Under the pieces are notes generated by a model that worked only from the letters and a program-made list of their open reading frames with translations, did no database searches and was not told the origin of the DNA. A stretch of 64,000 nucleotides of DNA from Bimuria novae-zelandiae CBS 107.79. Its lineage: Eukaryota; Ascomycota; Dothideomycetes; Pleosporales; Didymosphaeriaceae. Positions within the stretch are counted from its first letter, which is position 1. Each line of letters begins with the position of its first letter. Below, piece after piece: positions 34,879 through 45,792 of this stretch. The translations under genes were made by a program, and so were the position numbers. Where the stretch lies: contig ML976705.1 of NCBI GenBank assembly GCA_010015655.1, positions 336,486 to 400,485 of the forward strand. Reading direction: 5' to 3'.

Positions 34879-36017
34879 ATACCCCCTCCTTATACCGCTG
34901 TTCGTCCTCGAACAGCCTAAATAGAAACCGAAAGAAAATGCTAAAATATATAAATATACTATAATAGAGTAAAAAATACTTATCTTAAGCTATAGGCAGT
35001 ACGCCGCGGGCATCCTTATAATTACTTTAGTTTTAGGGTCTTACCCTTTACCTAGCTTAGGGGTCTTAGTTTTCTTAGGTTTTTCTCGTGGAACTCTAAA
35101 ATTATCTTATCTTAACCCTTTAAATTAGCTACAGGCTGCCAGGTAGGTGCATAATAACTTTATTTAACTAAGTAGTATAATCTATCTTTATTATAGTAAT
35201 TTAATAGCTTCTTAAACTTCTACTTCTTTACTAGCTCCTCTATATCGTTATCTCGCTCTAGTACTCGTCCTTAGATATTCTTAGACTTGGCTTTATTAAT
35301 TCGGTCTTGGCCTAGCAGGCTAGTAGTAGACAGGTTTAGGCAGAGCAGGGAGTTATAGAATACGGGGAAAATTTTTATACCCTTAGGCAACTTAATAAGG
35401 CAAGATTAAGGATAGACTTTTAAAACTTTATATAAACTAGCCTATTTATCGTCTCCTTTCTTTATTAGATAGTTAGTCTTTATATTACGGGTATTTATAA
35501 ACACTATTTAGCTAACGTTGTACTATAAGGTATCTTCGTGGGACTTATTAGCGTTTTCTTCGTATCGCTAGATAGACTACTTAGCCAAGGCCTTTAGTTA
35601 GGTAATAATTTAGTTAAAGTAGTTAGTAATAGCGTTAGCTTTAAAGAACTCTCTCTTCTAGGCGGCGGAGCGGTTTAGCAGGCATAGTTATAAAGGTTTA
35701 ACACCTAGCTTTAGGTAGAAACCGTAGTTTACGAAGAAGGGTAACACACTAGTTATTTTAAAGGTATTATTAGATACAAACTCTGCTAGTAGGAGCTAGT
35801 TAACCTAGTTATTTTAGTAAAAGTTTATAAAAGCCCTAAGGTATTACTTAATACTAGAGTTAATTTGTTTAGTTTAGCTATCTATCTCGGGATGGAAGGC
35901 AGAAGCGTGACGTAGTTAGACTCCTAGTCTTTTAAATAAGTAGCGCTAGAATTTAGAAACAAATTAAGTTTCTTAGTCTAATATAACGTTATTTAGTGTT
36001 CTGTAGAGGTAATAGAT

Positions 36018-36486
36018 TGTTAGGATCCGAGCGACCTACAAGTGTCGAGGACCAACGATGGGCAGCTGCGGGGTAACCATCGGTGGGACTGCACTACCGA
36101 GGTCACGTGATCTACCATCCCGCCAAGAATACCATCCCGGATGGCACAACCCTCCCGGATGGCACAACCCTCCTGGATGGCACAACCCTCCTAGATGGCA
36201 TAACCATCCTGGATGGCACAGGATTATGGGATGGCAGGAAAAGGATCAAGTATATAAACCTACACGAATACCCTTAAGGCATTTATGTTTAACCTGTTTA
36301 TTAATCTATTGTTTAGATCTGAGTAAGCAACCTTGTTAATTTGATTGTGCTGTACACACCTTTGATACCAACGCCCCAGTAACACGCGTAAGCTATTACT
36401 ACCACCCTCTCCTGTCCTACCAGTATTCCTGCCCGAGAACCAACCTTAGCCCCTTAGGGATTAGCTATCTCTTTGGGATCTTAACA
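36018..36486. mobile_element. Solo LTR of family L1 (469 bp), little RIP
   Basis: Begins TGTTAGGATCC, ends GGGATCTTAACA, with a perfect 5-bp duplication TAGAT (36013-36017, 36487-36491) inside Gypsy #1. It contains about five 17-18 bp tandem units (GGATGGCACAACCCTCC type) at roughly 36137-36225 and a TATATAAA motif near 36250. It is far less mutated than its host, so it is a younger insertion. Confidence 0.85.
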
Positions 36487-39400
36487 TAGATATAGCTAAT
36501 AAACGCAAAAGCTAGCTTATTAGTACCTAAGCTAGTAATAGGTATAAAGTAGCGCATTTTAGTTAAACGGCATATAATTATAAGGATATACTTAAACTTT
36601 TTACTATTACGTTTGCATTCTAGGAGTAGAGTAATATAATTAATAGAGATATCTGACCAGGCGCGGAATAAGACAGGTAGTAGTTAAAGGAATCTTAAAG
36701 GAGCTAATCTTAATGCTTTAACTTAGACGTAGAGTTTATATGCTTTAACGTACGTTACTATGTCGCGTGTTATACGGGGCCACTAATACGTGCGGCTTAC
36801 GAGGTTAATAGTTTTAATATATCTTAGATATCTAGCTAGTCTTATAAAATAGGTTTTATAAATAACTTAGGTGCGCTGTTTATTAACGGGGGGAATAAAA
36901 AGCTTATTATAGTAGTAAATCTAGTTTCTAATAACTATGTAATTTATTATTACTACACGGATCTCTTTTCTCTATTTCTTAGGCTATTAGTAAACTAATA
37001 GGTCTCTTAATGCTGCTAGTATAGCTATAGCCATATTAGAGGATTTGTAAGTCTTGTCTATTAGGTTATTAATAGGTTCGTCTATTACGGGCATAATCAC
37101 GTTAATTAGGGTAATAGCTAGATCCGAGTTTTCGTTAGTTTCGCGGAGGAGGTTAGCTAGGGCTTTAAGATTAAAGAAATTTTTAGGTAGGATAGTGCAC
37201 TACTAGTTTTTAATATAGTTATCTTTAGCGTCCGCGCGTTTAGGACAGTCTTTAGCTTTTTAGCTTAGTATATCTAGACGTACGGCTTTTATGCCTAGAC
37301 AGTATACGATACAGAAGTTAAACTAAGATAAGAATTCTAACTATTAGACTTATTATTAATTAAGTGCTTTAGTAAACGTGAAGTACTTAAGATTCTTATA
37401 GTTTATAATAACCTTAAAAGGTTCTTAGGTTCCTTACAATTTAAGGCGCTATTCTTTTAGGGCTTTTGTAATAGCTAGTAGCTCTTTATTATAAATCTTA
37501 TAATTATATTCTTAGGCCAAGTGCTTAGACAAGAAATATACTACTAGGCGTAAGAGTCCTTTGTCGTCGTACTAAGAGAGGACTCCCCTACTTGCCTAGT
37601 CTAAGGCGTTAGTTTCGAGGACTGTTTTATAGTTATAATTATAGAGAGCTAGGACTAGTGCGGAGGCGAAAGTAGTTTTTAGGTAGTTAAACGCGTCTTA
37701 GTAATTATCTTCCTAGCCTTAGGTCACTCCTTTCTTTAGTAGGTTATTTAGGAGCCTAGTTATTTTTAAAAAGTTATAGATAAAGCGGCAGTAAAAGTTT
37801 GCGAAGCTAAGGAATCTTTATAAATCTTTTAATCCTAGTAGGGGCTTCTATTCTCTAATAGTTTTAACCTTTTTAGGGTCTATTTATATCCCTTCGAGGG
37901 TAAGTATAAGGCCGAGGTACTTAGTCTACTTTATTTTAAATTTACACTTATTAATGTTAATTTAAAATCCTGCGTCACGGAGGCGCATTACTACTTTACG
38001 GATATAGTTCTAGTATTTTTTCTTATTCGAGGAATAGACTAAGACGTTATTTAGGTACGCGGTATAGGTTTTATCTAGCAGGTTAAAGAGGATATAGTTA
38101 ATATAGTTTTAAAAGGATACAGGGGCGTTGCATAGGCTAAATAGCATTACTAAGGTTTTAAAGAGGCTAAATTAGGTAATAAAAGTAGTTTTCCACTCGT
38201 ACCCTTCTGCTATTTGTAGCTTATTAAAGGCAGTAATAATGTCTAGCTTAGTATAGATTTTTGCGTTGTATATGGCATCTAAAATTTCGCAAATTAGGGG
38301 TAGTAGGTAATAGTTCTTAATAGTAATATTATTTAAGCCTTTATAGTCCTAGTAGATGCGGACGCCCCCTCCTAGTTTAGTAGCTAATAATAGAGGGACT
38401 ACATATCTCGCCTGCAACTTATAGATAAATCCCTTAACAAGATTATTATTAAGCTATTTCTAAATAACTTTAAGTTCTTAGGGGCTTATTAGTTAATTCT
38501 TAAGGTAAGGGGGCTTCTTACCTAGTATAATCTCTATCTTATGGTCCTAGGAACGGCGTGGGGGAAGTTCGTTAGCTAGTTTTAGTAGGAAGGCTTTATA
38601 TAGGTCGTGGAGCTATATTAGGAGCTTCTTCTTAATATCTTCTGCTATGCGTTTGGGCTTGCCCTTTATAAATTTATTAATATTAGCTTTAGTAATCCTA
38701 GCTAAGCAGGATAGTATAAAGCATTTACTAATAAAGTTTTAGAGTTCGCTAGGGAAGAATTCTTTTAGTTTTATTAAACTATATCCTAGCCCAGTTTTCT
38801 CGTTAAGCCTAAGGATAACTATTTTATAATACTCCTCTAGTAAATTAGGAATATAATAGCATTCTAGGGGCTTAGTGTCTAAGCAATCTAGTTCGTCCTA
38901 AATAACTTTTATTACTTTTATAGCAGGGTTATAGTAAAACTAGATAAAGCCCGTTGCTCCTATAAGCTTAATATTAGATAGGTCTAGACGTTCTTATAAC
39001 TAGGGTTCGTCGTAAGGGGGTCGCGGAAGCGGCACGCTTAAGGGGGGGAGCGATAGCTTTAGGAGTGGCTTACCTTTACAACGTTACCCTATAGTTAGAG
39101 AGGCTAGAGTTAGTCTAACTTTTCGCAGGTTAGGAATCATTTAGGCGCGGGTTTTAGGGCCTGTGTACTAAGAGGATCTAAATATACGATAGTAATTTTT
39201 GCCTAAAGTTAGCGTGGTTTCGATGTATAGGATAGGCATATTTAAGTTATTAACTAGTATAACGTCGCTATTATAGTCTTTATCTTCGACGTTTTTAACG
39301 CTAGGTAGCTAGTAGTTTATCTATAGTAGTAGTACTAAGGACTAGTTACGTTAGGTAAAAGTACTTTTATTAAGGGGTTTTTTTACTAGGCGTTCGGGTT

Positions 39401-41650
39401 ATAGACGACGGGTTAGTTTACCAGGTATAGAGAGGTCGTAAGAGTGTTTAGGAGGGTCTGGCAGAACTGTCGCTTCGCTAGTCTAGGTCCCTAGGGGGAG
39501 GCAGTGAGTCTGGTAATATTATAAGAAGAACGTAAGTAACATTTAGGACTAATTAATTACTAGGTTATAGCGTTATAATTAGGGGAGGCCTAAGATAATT
39601 AGGGTGTCTTCAAAGAGGTCTATTACGAAAAATAAGCACATTTCCTAATAATTACTAATAATAACTTTTATAATAAAGTATTTTAATATAGATCTAGCTA
39701 GCTTCTTATTAGCTAAGAGTAGTGGGCGTCGTACTAGCGTAGGTTTAGTCTTAATACCTTAGGTTTAGATAAATTTACGGTCTACGAACTCTCTTACTAA
39801 GTATTTACTATTAATAAGGCTAGTTACGTTTACATGCTAGTTAGGCGTAAGGGAAAAAGTAGTAAAAATAAGTAATAATTTACTATTTATTAATCTAAGT
39901 TTAAGGGGCTTAGTATTATAAAGGTAGTTATAAATCTATTCTAGTTACCTTTCTCTAGTTAGCCTCTATTCGCAACTTTAAATAGAGGCTACTCTTTTCC
40001 TTATAGTAACCCTATTTCTAGTGTAAAATCTACTAGGCTTTCTATTAATAGGGGTAAGAAAGTCGTGCTATAGGTTTCTCCGTATTCTAGTGCTTAAAGA
40101 CAGTTTAGGGAGGACGAATTCCTTTAGCCATGCTAATTACTATATAGGCTAAGGTAACTACTATACAGGCTAGGCGCGCTATAGGTGTAAGCTAAGGGGA
40201 TCTAGTCGGGGCCTGTACTATAGCTTAGCTAGTTCTAAGTATTAGGGTTTTAGCCTTAAAAAGCTTAACTGCGTCTAGCGTCCGCGCGTTTTTTCTTAGT
40301 ATAGTTATTCTTAGAGTAACTAGGTTTTTTATAGTAGAAGTAAAGGCCTTACTAAATGCACTATTCGCGGGAAATACGTGGTTACTAGAGGGCGTCTAGT
40401 ACCATGGGATCGCCGGTGCCCATCTACGGTGGTTGGGCTAGGGCCTGGGCTTGGGCTTGGGCTTGGGGCTATTGGGTATTGGGGCGGGCGTTGCGTAATT
40501 TGTTGTAGTGGTTCTTAGAGACGAGGTTGTTATAGATAGATTAGTATATCTCACACTACTTATAGAAATCTTCTCTGCCTAGGCGTAGTAGCTAATAGGA
40601 TATTTTATCTAATAGTTCTTAGAAGACTTTAAGCTATAGTGCTTTAACTTTTTACGCTGCTATCCTACTACATTCCTTAGTAAGAGTATTAAACTTAGTA
40701 ATAAAGTTCTAGAAAGGTTTATTAGTTATCTAAAGGTTATTAAAATCTTAAGATATAGTCTAGGACAGGTTAAGAGTCTTATATTACTTATTAAGTTTAG
40801 TAAGGCACTCTAAGTATATGCGCTAGTGCTAGGCGTTTAGGTTATTTTTATATTTAATAATATTATTAAATTTCTTGCGGTATAGTCTGTATGCGGTCCC
40901 TTCTAGCAGGCCCGCGATATACTAGAGATAGAGGAACTTATTAGTAAATATGCTCTTATTAATAAAGAAGGTTTAGACTAGCTATAAGCGCTAGTTAATG
41001 TATTTTATCTAGCGCTTTATAACGTCTTTCTCCTCATCGCTAAATAGTTTAGGGTGTATAGTTATTTAGCAGGGTTAGTTTTTAGTAGAGTAATTATTAA
41101 GTAAGGCTTTTATAAGTTACTTAATAGTAGTAGCGTGTTATTTAATAGTAGTAGCGTGTTATTATCGCGAGTTAAAAAGTTTATTTTAGAGTTTCGTAAC
41201 TTTATTTTTTAGATAGGTATTATAGTTAATAAGGTAGTTTATTACTGCTTTAGCTACCTAGCAGACAGCATTAAATTAATTTATAGTTATACTATTATTT
41301 TAGAGGATGTAGATAATATCTAGGTAATTACAGGCTACGCTAGGGCGGACTACTATAGCAATATTTAGGAACGCGTTTTCGATCGCGTTAGCTAGTACTT
41401 TGCCCCATTAGGCGTGTATCTCGGGTGTGTTTATAGTAATTCGTGGGGGTAGTAGGCAGGAACAAGGTGCGCAGCGTGGGTTAGTCGATAGCGTGGTCTA
41501 GGTTTGGGGTTTTTAGCTCTAGATAGGAGTTTTCTAGTCGCGAGTAGGCTTTAAGGGCTAGGCCGTTAGACGCGCGATTAGAAATCGCGCGAGATTTAAA
41601 GGATTTTAATTATAAATAAAATAGCGTAGCTAATTATAGATGGCGCAAAC

Positions 41651-41801
41651 TATTACGGGACAAACATAAGATAGTCTAGGGAAGAACTACGTTGCGCTAT
41701 AAGGAGGCAAACTACGGGGGACGCGAGGTGCTAAATATAACAAGGGGATCTACGTTAAGCCACGTAACCACACTCGACCAAACCAGGTTGGTGCCATGAC
41801 A
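41651..41801 (-). repeat. LTR (5' copy) of Gypsy #1
   Basis: Ends GGTGCCATGACA on the plus strand, followed by the GCGGG duplication. Confidence 0.85.
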
Positions 41802-42875
41802 GCGGGGCATGGATACTTATTCGTGCGACTAACCAAGATTCCTAATTTAGCCACAAATCACGTGATTAGTCACGCGTCCTAGAAGTATCAGGCGTCCTAG
41901 AAGTAACAGGCGTCCTAGAAATATCAGGCGTCCTAGAAGTATCTTAACACATGGGACTTTGGGACTCTTAGGATTCTTAGGATTTATAGGACAAGACATG
42001 TATATAGAAACGCGATAGTAGCCTTCTACTATTATATTTAACCTGTTTACTAATTTATTATTTAGATTTAACTTAGACTCTCTTGTTAATTTAATTATAC
42101 TATATACACTTTTAATACTAACGCCCTATTAATACGCATAAGCTATTAATACCTCTTACCTATATTACTAACACTCTTATCCAAGAACTAACCTTACCCC
42201 TAAGGGACCAGCTACCCCGAAGGGCTTAACAGATTTTTACAAACACCTTTAGTAATAAGCTTATTAAGTTACTAAAATTTTTAATAATAATTAATAACTA
42301 TAATACTTTTAAAAACAAGGTTAATTAATTTAATTAGTATAAAAGCTACTACTTTATTTAATAAGCTAAATAGCGTATTTAGTGTATTTTACTTTACTTT
42401 TTACTTAACTTAACACTAAACAACGCTTATAGGCTATTATTATACTTATTTTAGCTATTAGTAAAAAAGGCAAGTTATAAAAACCTTAATATATTATAAT
42501 TAAGTAGCTTCTTAAGCGTGGAGGCCGACTTTATAATAACAGTAATAAACGTTAGCACGTAGACGATATCGTCAGCGACGCTGGCAGCCCCCACACGTCT
42601 ACAAGGCTGTTTGCAGAGGCGAAGACTTGTGTAGCTTGTGCGACGCCTAGGCGTAAAAAGCACAACTCACGGCCTCTACGGCAGCCTCTTACAATAACTT
42701 CTGGCAACTGTAAAGCTCCTCTACGTACTCCGCGCGGTACTTTTAGCTATAGGGCGTGTAGGCTATCTTTATATAAGTTAGAGGGGCGTCTTAAGTGCTA
42801 GCAAGAGCACCTATAGCGCTATTAAATAATTATATTAAATAATACCTCTTAAAGCTTAATTATTAAATAGTTATA

Positions 42876-44751
42876 ACGAAAGCGGCAAACGAAATGATCG
42901 GGTAAGTAAAATAATTACTAAATATAGCCCTCCACCTTTGCACGCGAATAACTGAACACTATAATAATATACTATAGTCTATAGTGTACCAAATTAATCC
43001 TCTACTTCTACTAAATCTTTCTTACAGGTGCGCTTATTATGCCCTATCTTACCGCACCTCTTGTAGCGATGAATACCCCTGCTGCCAGCACCTACCAGCA
43101 CCCTCTCTTCACGCCTCTCTACCTCTAGCTGAACTTCACCATCTCTCTAAGCAATAATTTCCTCCGCCTCTGCCTGCGATAAGGTACCCCCTTTTTAGAT
43201 TTACTTCTTTTTGCGCTTCTTACGCTCTAAAGCAGCGTTATTAGTTGCCTTAAAATTAGTTATTCTAGCTTTAAATAACGTGTAAGAGTGCACCTTTAAA
43301 ATTAACCCTTTTTTAATCTATTGCACTATCTTAATAATAGAATTAGGTAATAAACTCTTATAGTCTTTTATCCTCTTTAAGATTAGCGTTGTTTAAGCTT
43401 CTATCTCCTAGGCGTTGCTTAGTGTTTGAGGTTGCTAAGGGGTAGGCCCTGGTGCAGGTGGTGTTGGCGTACGAGGCTTCACTTCAAGCTTTGATAGTAC
43501 CACCTCTGGGCTATATGGAATTAAGCCAGTTGCCCTGAAGCTTGATCTGACATTTTCAGATGAAAAGGCAGCCTTATATACCTGCTGGAAGGCAGCAAGG
43601 AAGGCCTTTTTGTCGATGTGGTTGATGTGGCAGTTTGCCAAGACTCTGATTTCCTCTTTGTACGCTCGCTTCAATGGGGCAAAACAACCTACATCGAGCG
43701 GCTGTAGGATATGTGAGGCGTGAGGAGGCATGCAAAGGGTAATAATCTTGTTCTTCTCGCACAGATCCTGGAACAGCAGCGACTTATGGCTCTCATGGCC
43801 AACAAGAATAAGTAGTCGGTGACTACCTACAGTCTGGGCCTCTGTATGCTGAATAAAGTGGTGTAACCAGGCAAGACCAAGCTCATTTGTTGTCCAACCA
43901 TTTGGACTAACGCCAATCCTCCAATCTTTAGGGTTGTGGTACCAGGCCTGGTCGTGGTGCTTTGCTTTGAAGACAAAGAAGGGTGGGACTAGCCAGCCTC
44001 TAGCGTTGATAGCAGCAATCAACGTTGCCCACTCACGGTCCCCAGACTGAACCTGTAGTGGTTTCAGACGCCTCTCAGACGCTGTTACCACCTTGACAGA
44101 CCCTCCAACGCCCATCTGGAAGCCAGTCTCGTCAAAGTTGTATGTATCTTGGTCTAGGATACCATACTTGGCTTTAACGTTGCGCACAAGGTCAAACCAG
44201 GGGCTGATAATAGCTGGATCGCTGCATAAGACTCTCTGGTGATCGCGCTGGCTGGTTATCTGAGACTTGATCCCAGGCTTTCGTCTGGTCAGGTTCCTAC
44301 CCCATTTCTCTCCAACCTCTCCACCTCCACGTGTAGCTAGCAGTTGGTTGGCCATTTCACGTACATAGCTAAGCGTAGGGGCAAACCCTCGCCCATCAAG
44401 CTTCCTTATATGCTGTACAACCGCCTCCTCTTTAAGCCTGCTAAGTTTTAATAAGTTAGCGTAGTAATTACGTTAAGTAGTTATTCTAGCGCGTTAGTTA
44501 CTAATAGTACTTTAATTAATATTATAAATTATAGTAGCGCGTTACTAGCTTATTAACGCGTTAAATTATATAGCTTAAAGGGCAAGGATAATCCTGTCTT
44601 TATAAGGAAGTAACTCGAGATTAGGTTATTAAGACATTAAGATGGATAGTAGAAAGAGGTGTGGTCTTGGCAGAGTGATCATTTCGCTTACCCGATCATT
44701 TCGCTTGCCCGATCATTTCGCTTGCCCGATCATTTCGCTTGCCGCTCACGT
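42876..44751 (-). mobile_element. Pogo/Fot1-like element #1 (1,876 bp), best-preserved transposase
   Basis: The inverted ends read ACGAAAGCGGCAAACGAAAT on the left and ACGTGAGCGGCAAGCGAAAT (inverted) on the right. A TA duplication flanks them (42874-42875, 44752-44753). The right end has four 17-bp boxes (GATCATTTCGCTTGCCC type) at about 44677-44743; the left end has one clear box and one degraded box. The element interrupts the 3' tail of PiggyBac copy B. The central 1 kb is nearly free of RIP while both flanks are damaged. Confidence 0.87.
43435..44355 (-). pseudogene. Pogo-like DDE transposase, damaged (306-codon core open)
   Basis: The open core covers the CENP-B-type DNA-binding region and the DDE domain. 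The frame really extends upstream to about 44440 (KEEAVVQHIRKLDGRGFAPT) before RIP stops appear. Catalytic block 1 is intact (YNFDETGFQMG), and block 3 is LQPLDVGCFAPLKRAY. In block 2 the expected Asp of D-G-H-x-S-H is Val: LLILVGHESHKS, codon 43803-43801. The core ends at a TAG that looks like a RIPed CAG. Beyond it the same frame continues with several TAG/TAA codons to a zinc knuckle, YKRCGKIGHNKRTC, near 43030-43070. It cannot make an active enzyme as it stands. Confidence 0.85.
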
Positions 44752-44898
44752 TATTAAAAAACTATAAAAAATTAAGCCTTTATATAAATTTATATATAAA
44801 TTTAATTCTTTTTAGTGTTTGTTAGAAGTCAGAGCAAAACTCTAATTAGCTATTTTAATATAGCCTGTATACGGCAGATTTTGGCCATGCGGGGGATA

Positions 44899-45551
44899 CG
44901 AATAGGGGAATATATTTGCCCCTCGGAGCGCGCGTTGTGCGACGCGAACTCTTCAGCTTTGAAACTTTCGTGTCCCCGCTAAGAATGGCCGCCTGCGCAG
45001 TGCAGTGCATGGAGCTGCAAAGGGGGCGCTTGTGTGATGGCCGCTTTTGGGTTTTACGCGCGTGCTTAATTGCCTGGTGTATGCGTGGATAGCGTATGTA
45101 TTGTCGTACCACCAGCTTCAGGCATTATCGTGGTGGCGGTTTGAAGTCGCAGGCGGGTTATGCGGCTAAAGTGTGACGGCTATCTTGTCTGCTCTGTGCC
45201 TGAAGTATGGACCTGAACGGATCCCGGAATGGAGGCAGAAATACGGTGATAACATCTTCTGTTATTGTGTCGATGTCGTACCTCTCAGACTTAGCGCCGT
45301 GTGTAACGCAGGCAGAATATCAACCTCCCTTGCTGCTATGTATCCAAGTTCATTCGGATTTTCAATAACGTTATGCTGCCTATAACTTCACGTAATGCGT
45401 AATAGGACGAGTCTCAGCAGTCATGCATGCAGGGCACGATGCGGCCTACCCCGGTCAGTGAACCTCGGCATCTGCAAGTAGATGACGCGCTATATGTGTA
45501 ATAATAGCAGACATGTGCTATACAGTACACATCCCAGATCTATACGATTTA
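44899..45551. other. Host DNA between two transposons
   Basis: About 650 bp of non-RIPed sequence separates PiggyBac copy B from the foldback region. It should continue the ancestral sequence downstream of REX1. No gene is recognised; short frames look random. Confidence 0.5.
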
Positions 45552-45789
45552 GGGCCTGTTCGGTGGCCGCAATCTCAACCTTGATTTCATCTCACTATAC
45601 GAAAAGTGGGTAGACTGAGATGAAATTAATGTCGTGTTTGGTTTAAGTGTAATCTTAACGTCATAAATAGAGGCCTTATCTTATAAGATAGCCCTAGCTA
45701 AATTAACCTTTACTAGTGCTAATAAGATCCTTATTTATACCTATTTAAGCGCGAGATTATAATCTTAACTAAGCTTAAGTTCTTAAGCT
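45552..45789. repeat. Partial foldback-family fragment (238 bp)
   Basis: Starts GGGCCTGTTCGGTGGCCGC right after TTA, the same terminus as the neighbouring foldback element and in the same orientation. It contains a small hairpin (ATTTCATCTCA ... TGAGATGAAAT). It ends at the TTA before the full element. It may be a truncated copy, or the true left end of one larger unit. Confidence 0.6.
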
Positions 45790-45792
45790 TAG

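Larger units (their letters stand above)
34728..41801 (-). mobile_element. Gypsy chromovirus #1 (7,074 bp, RIPed), with 151-bp LTRs
   Basis: LTRs at 34728-34878 and 41651-41801 are alignable end to end and differ mainly by transitions. The 5-bp target duplication GCGGG is perfect (34723-34727, 41802-41806). The element is transcribed right to left: a polypurine tract (AAGGAGGGGGTAT on the minus strand) abuts the left LTR. Reverse transcriptase near 38250-38390 reads [18 protein letters not shown] on the minus strand, and a chromodomain-like block (LYYLVK ... TWQPVANLKG) lies near 35100-35215. Stops saturate all frames. It contains the solo LTR at 36018-36486. Confidence 0.85.
34689..42231. 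mobile_element. Solo LTR (family L1), split by a Gypsy element
   Basis: It starts TGTTAAGATTCG and ends GGGCTTAACA, a TG...CA LTR. Imperfect 5-bp flanks are GGTTT (34684-34688) and GATTT (42232-42236), differing by a RIP-type G-to-A change. After removing the Gypsy element at 34728-41801 and one target copy, about 464 bp remain, matching the 469-bp solo LTR at 36018-36486. Four 18-bp tandem units (GGCGTCCTAGAAGTATCA type) lie at about 41870-41943. Confidence 0.75.
31375..44896 (+). mobile_element. PiggyBac-like transposon, copy B, split by nested insertions
   Basis: The left end (31375, TCCCCCGCATGGCCAAAATC) and the right end (44896, same sequence inverted) match for over 50 bp, and each is flanked by TA. 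Removing the nested elements (32031-33872, 34689-42231, 42876-44751) and their duplications leaves about 2,252 bp, close to copy A (2,299 bp). The remaining pieces align with copy A: 31440-31560 with 10600-10720, the DNNLF...KGVGC motif near 34262-34330, and the Cys tail (KTCVACA ... CWQEHL) near 42625-42810. Most of the element is heavily RIPed. Copy B inserted 54 bp after the REX1 stop codon. Confidence 0.85.

Noticed and set aside
36058..36339. Open frame with repeated HNPPGW units
   Set aside because: It is translated from the 17-18 bp tandem repeat inside a solo LTR with clear TG...CA ends and a TAGAT duplication.
34728..42231. One retroelement with 580-bp LTRs ending at 42231
   Set aside because: The left copy shows only 151 bp of match, and the GCGGG duplication sits at 41802. 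The remaining 430 bp belong to a separate, older solo LTR that was split.
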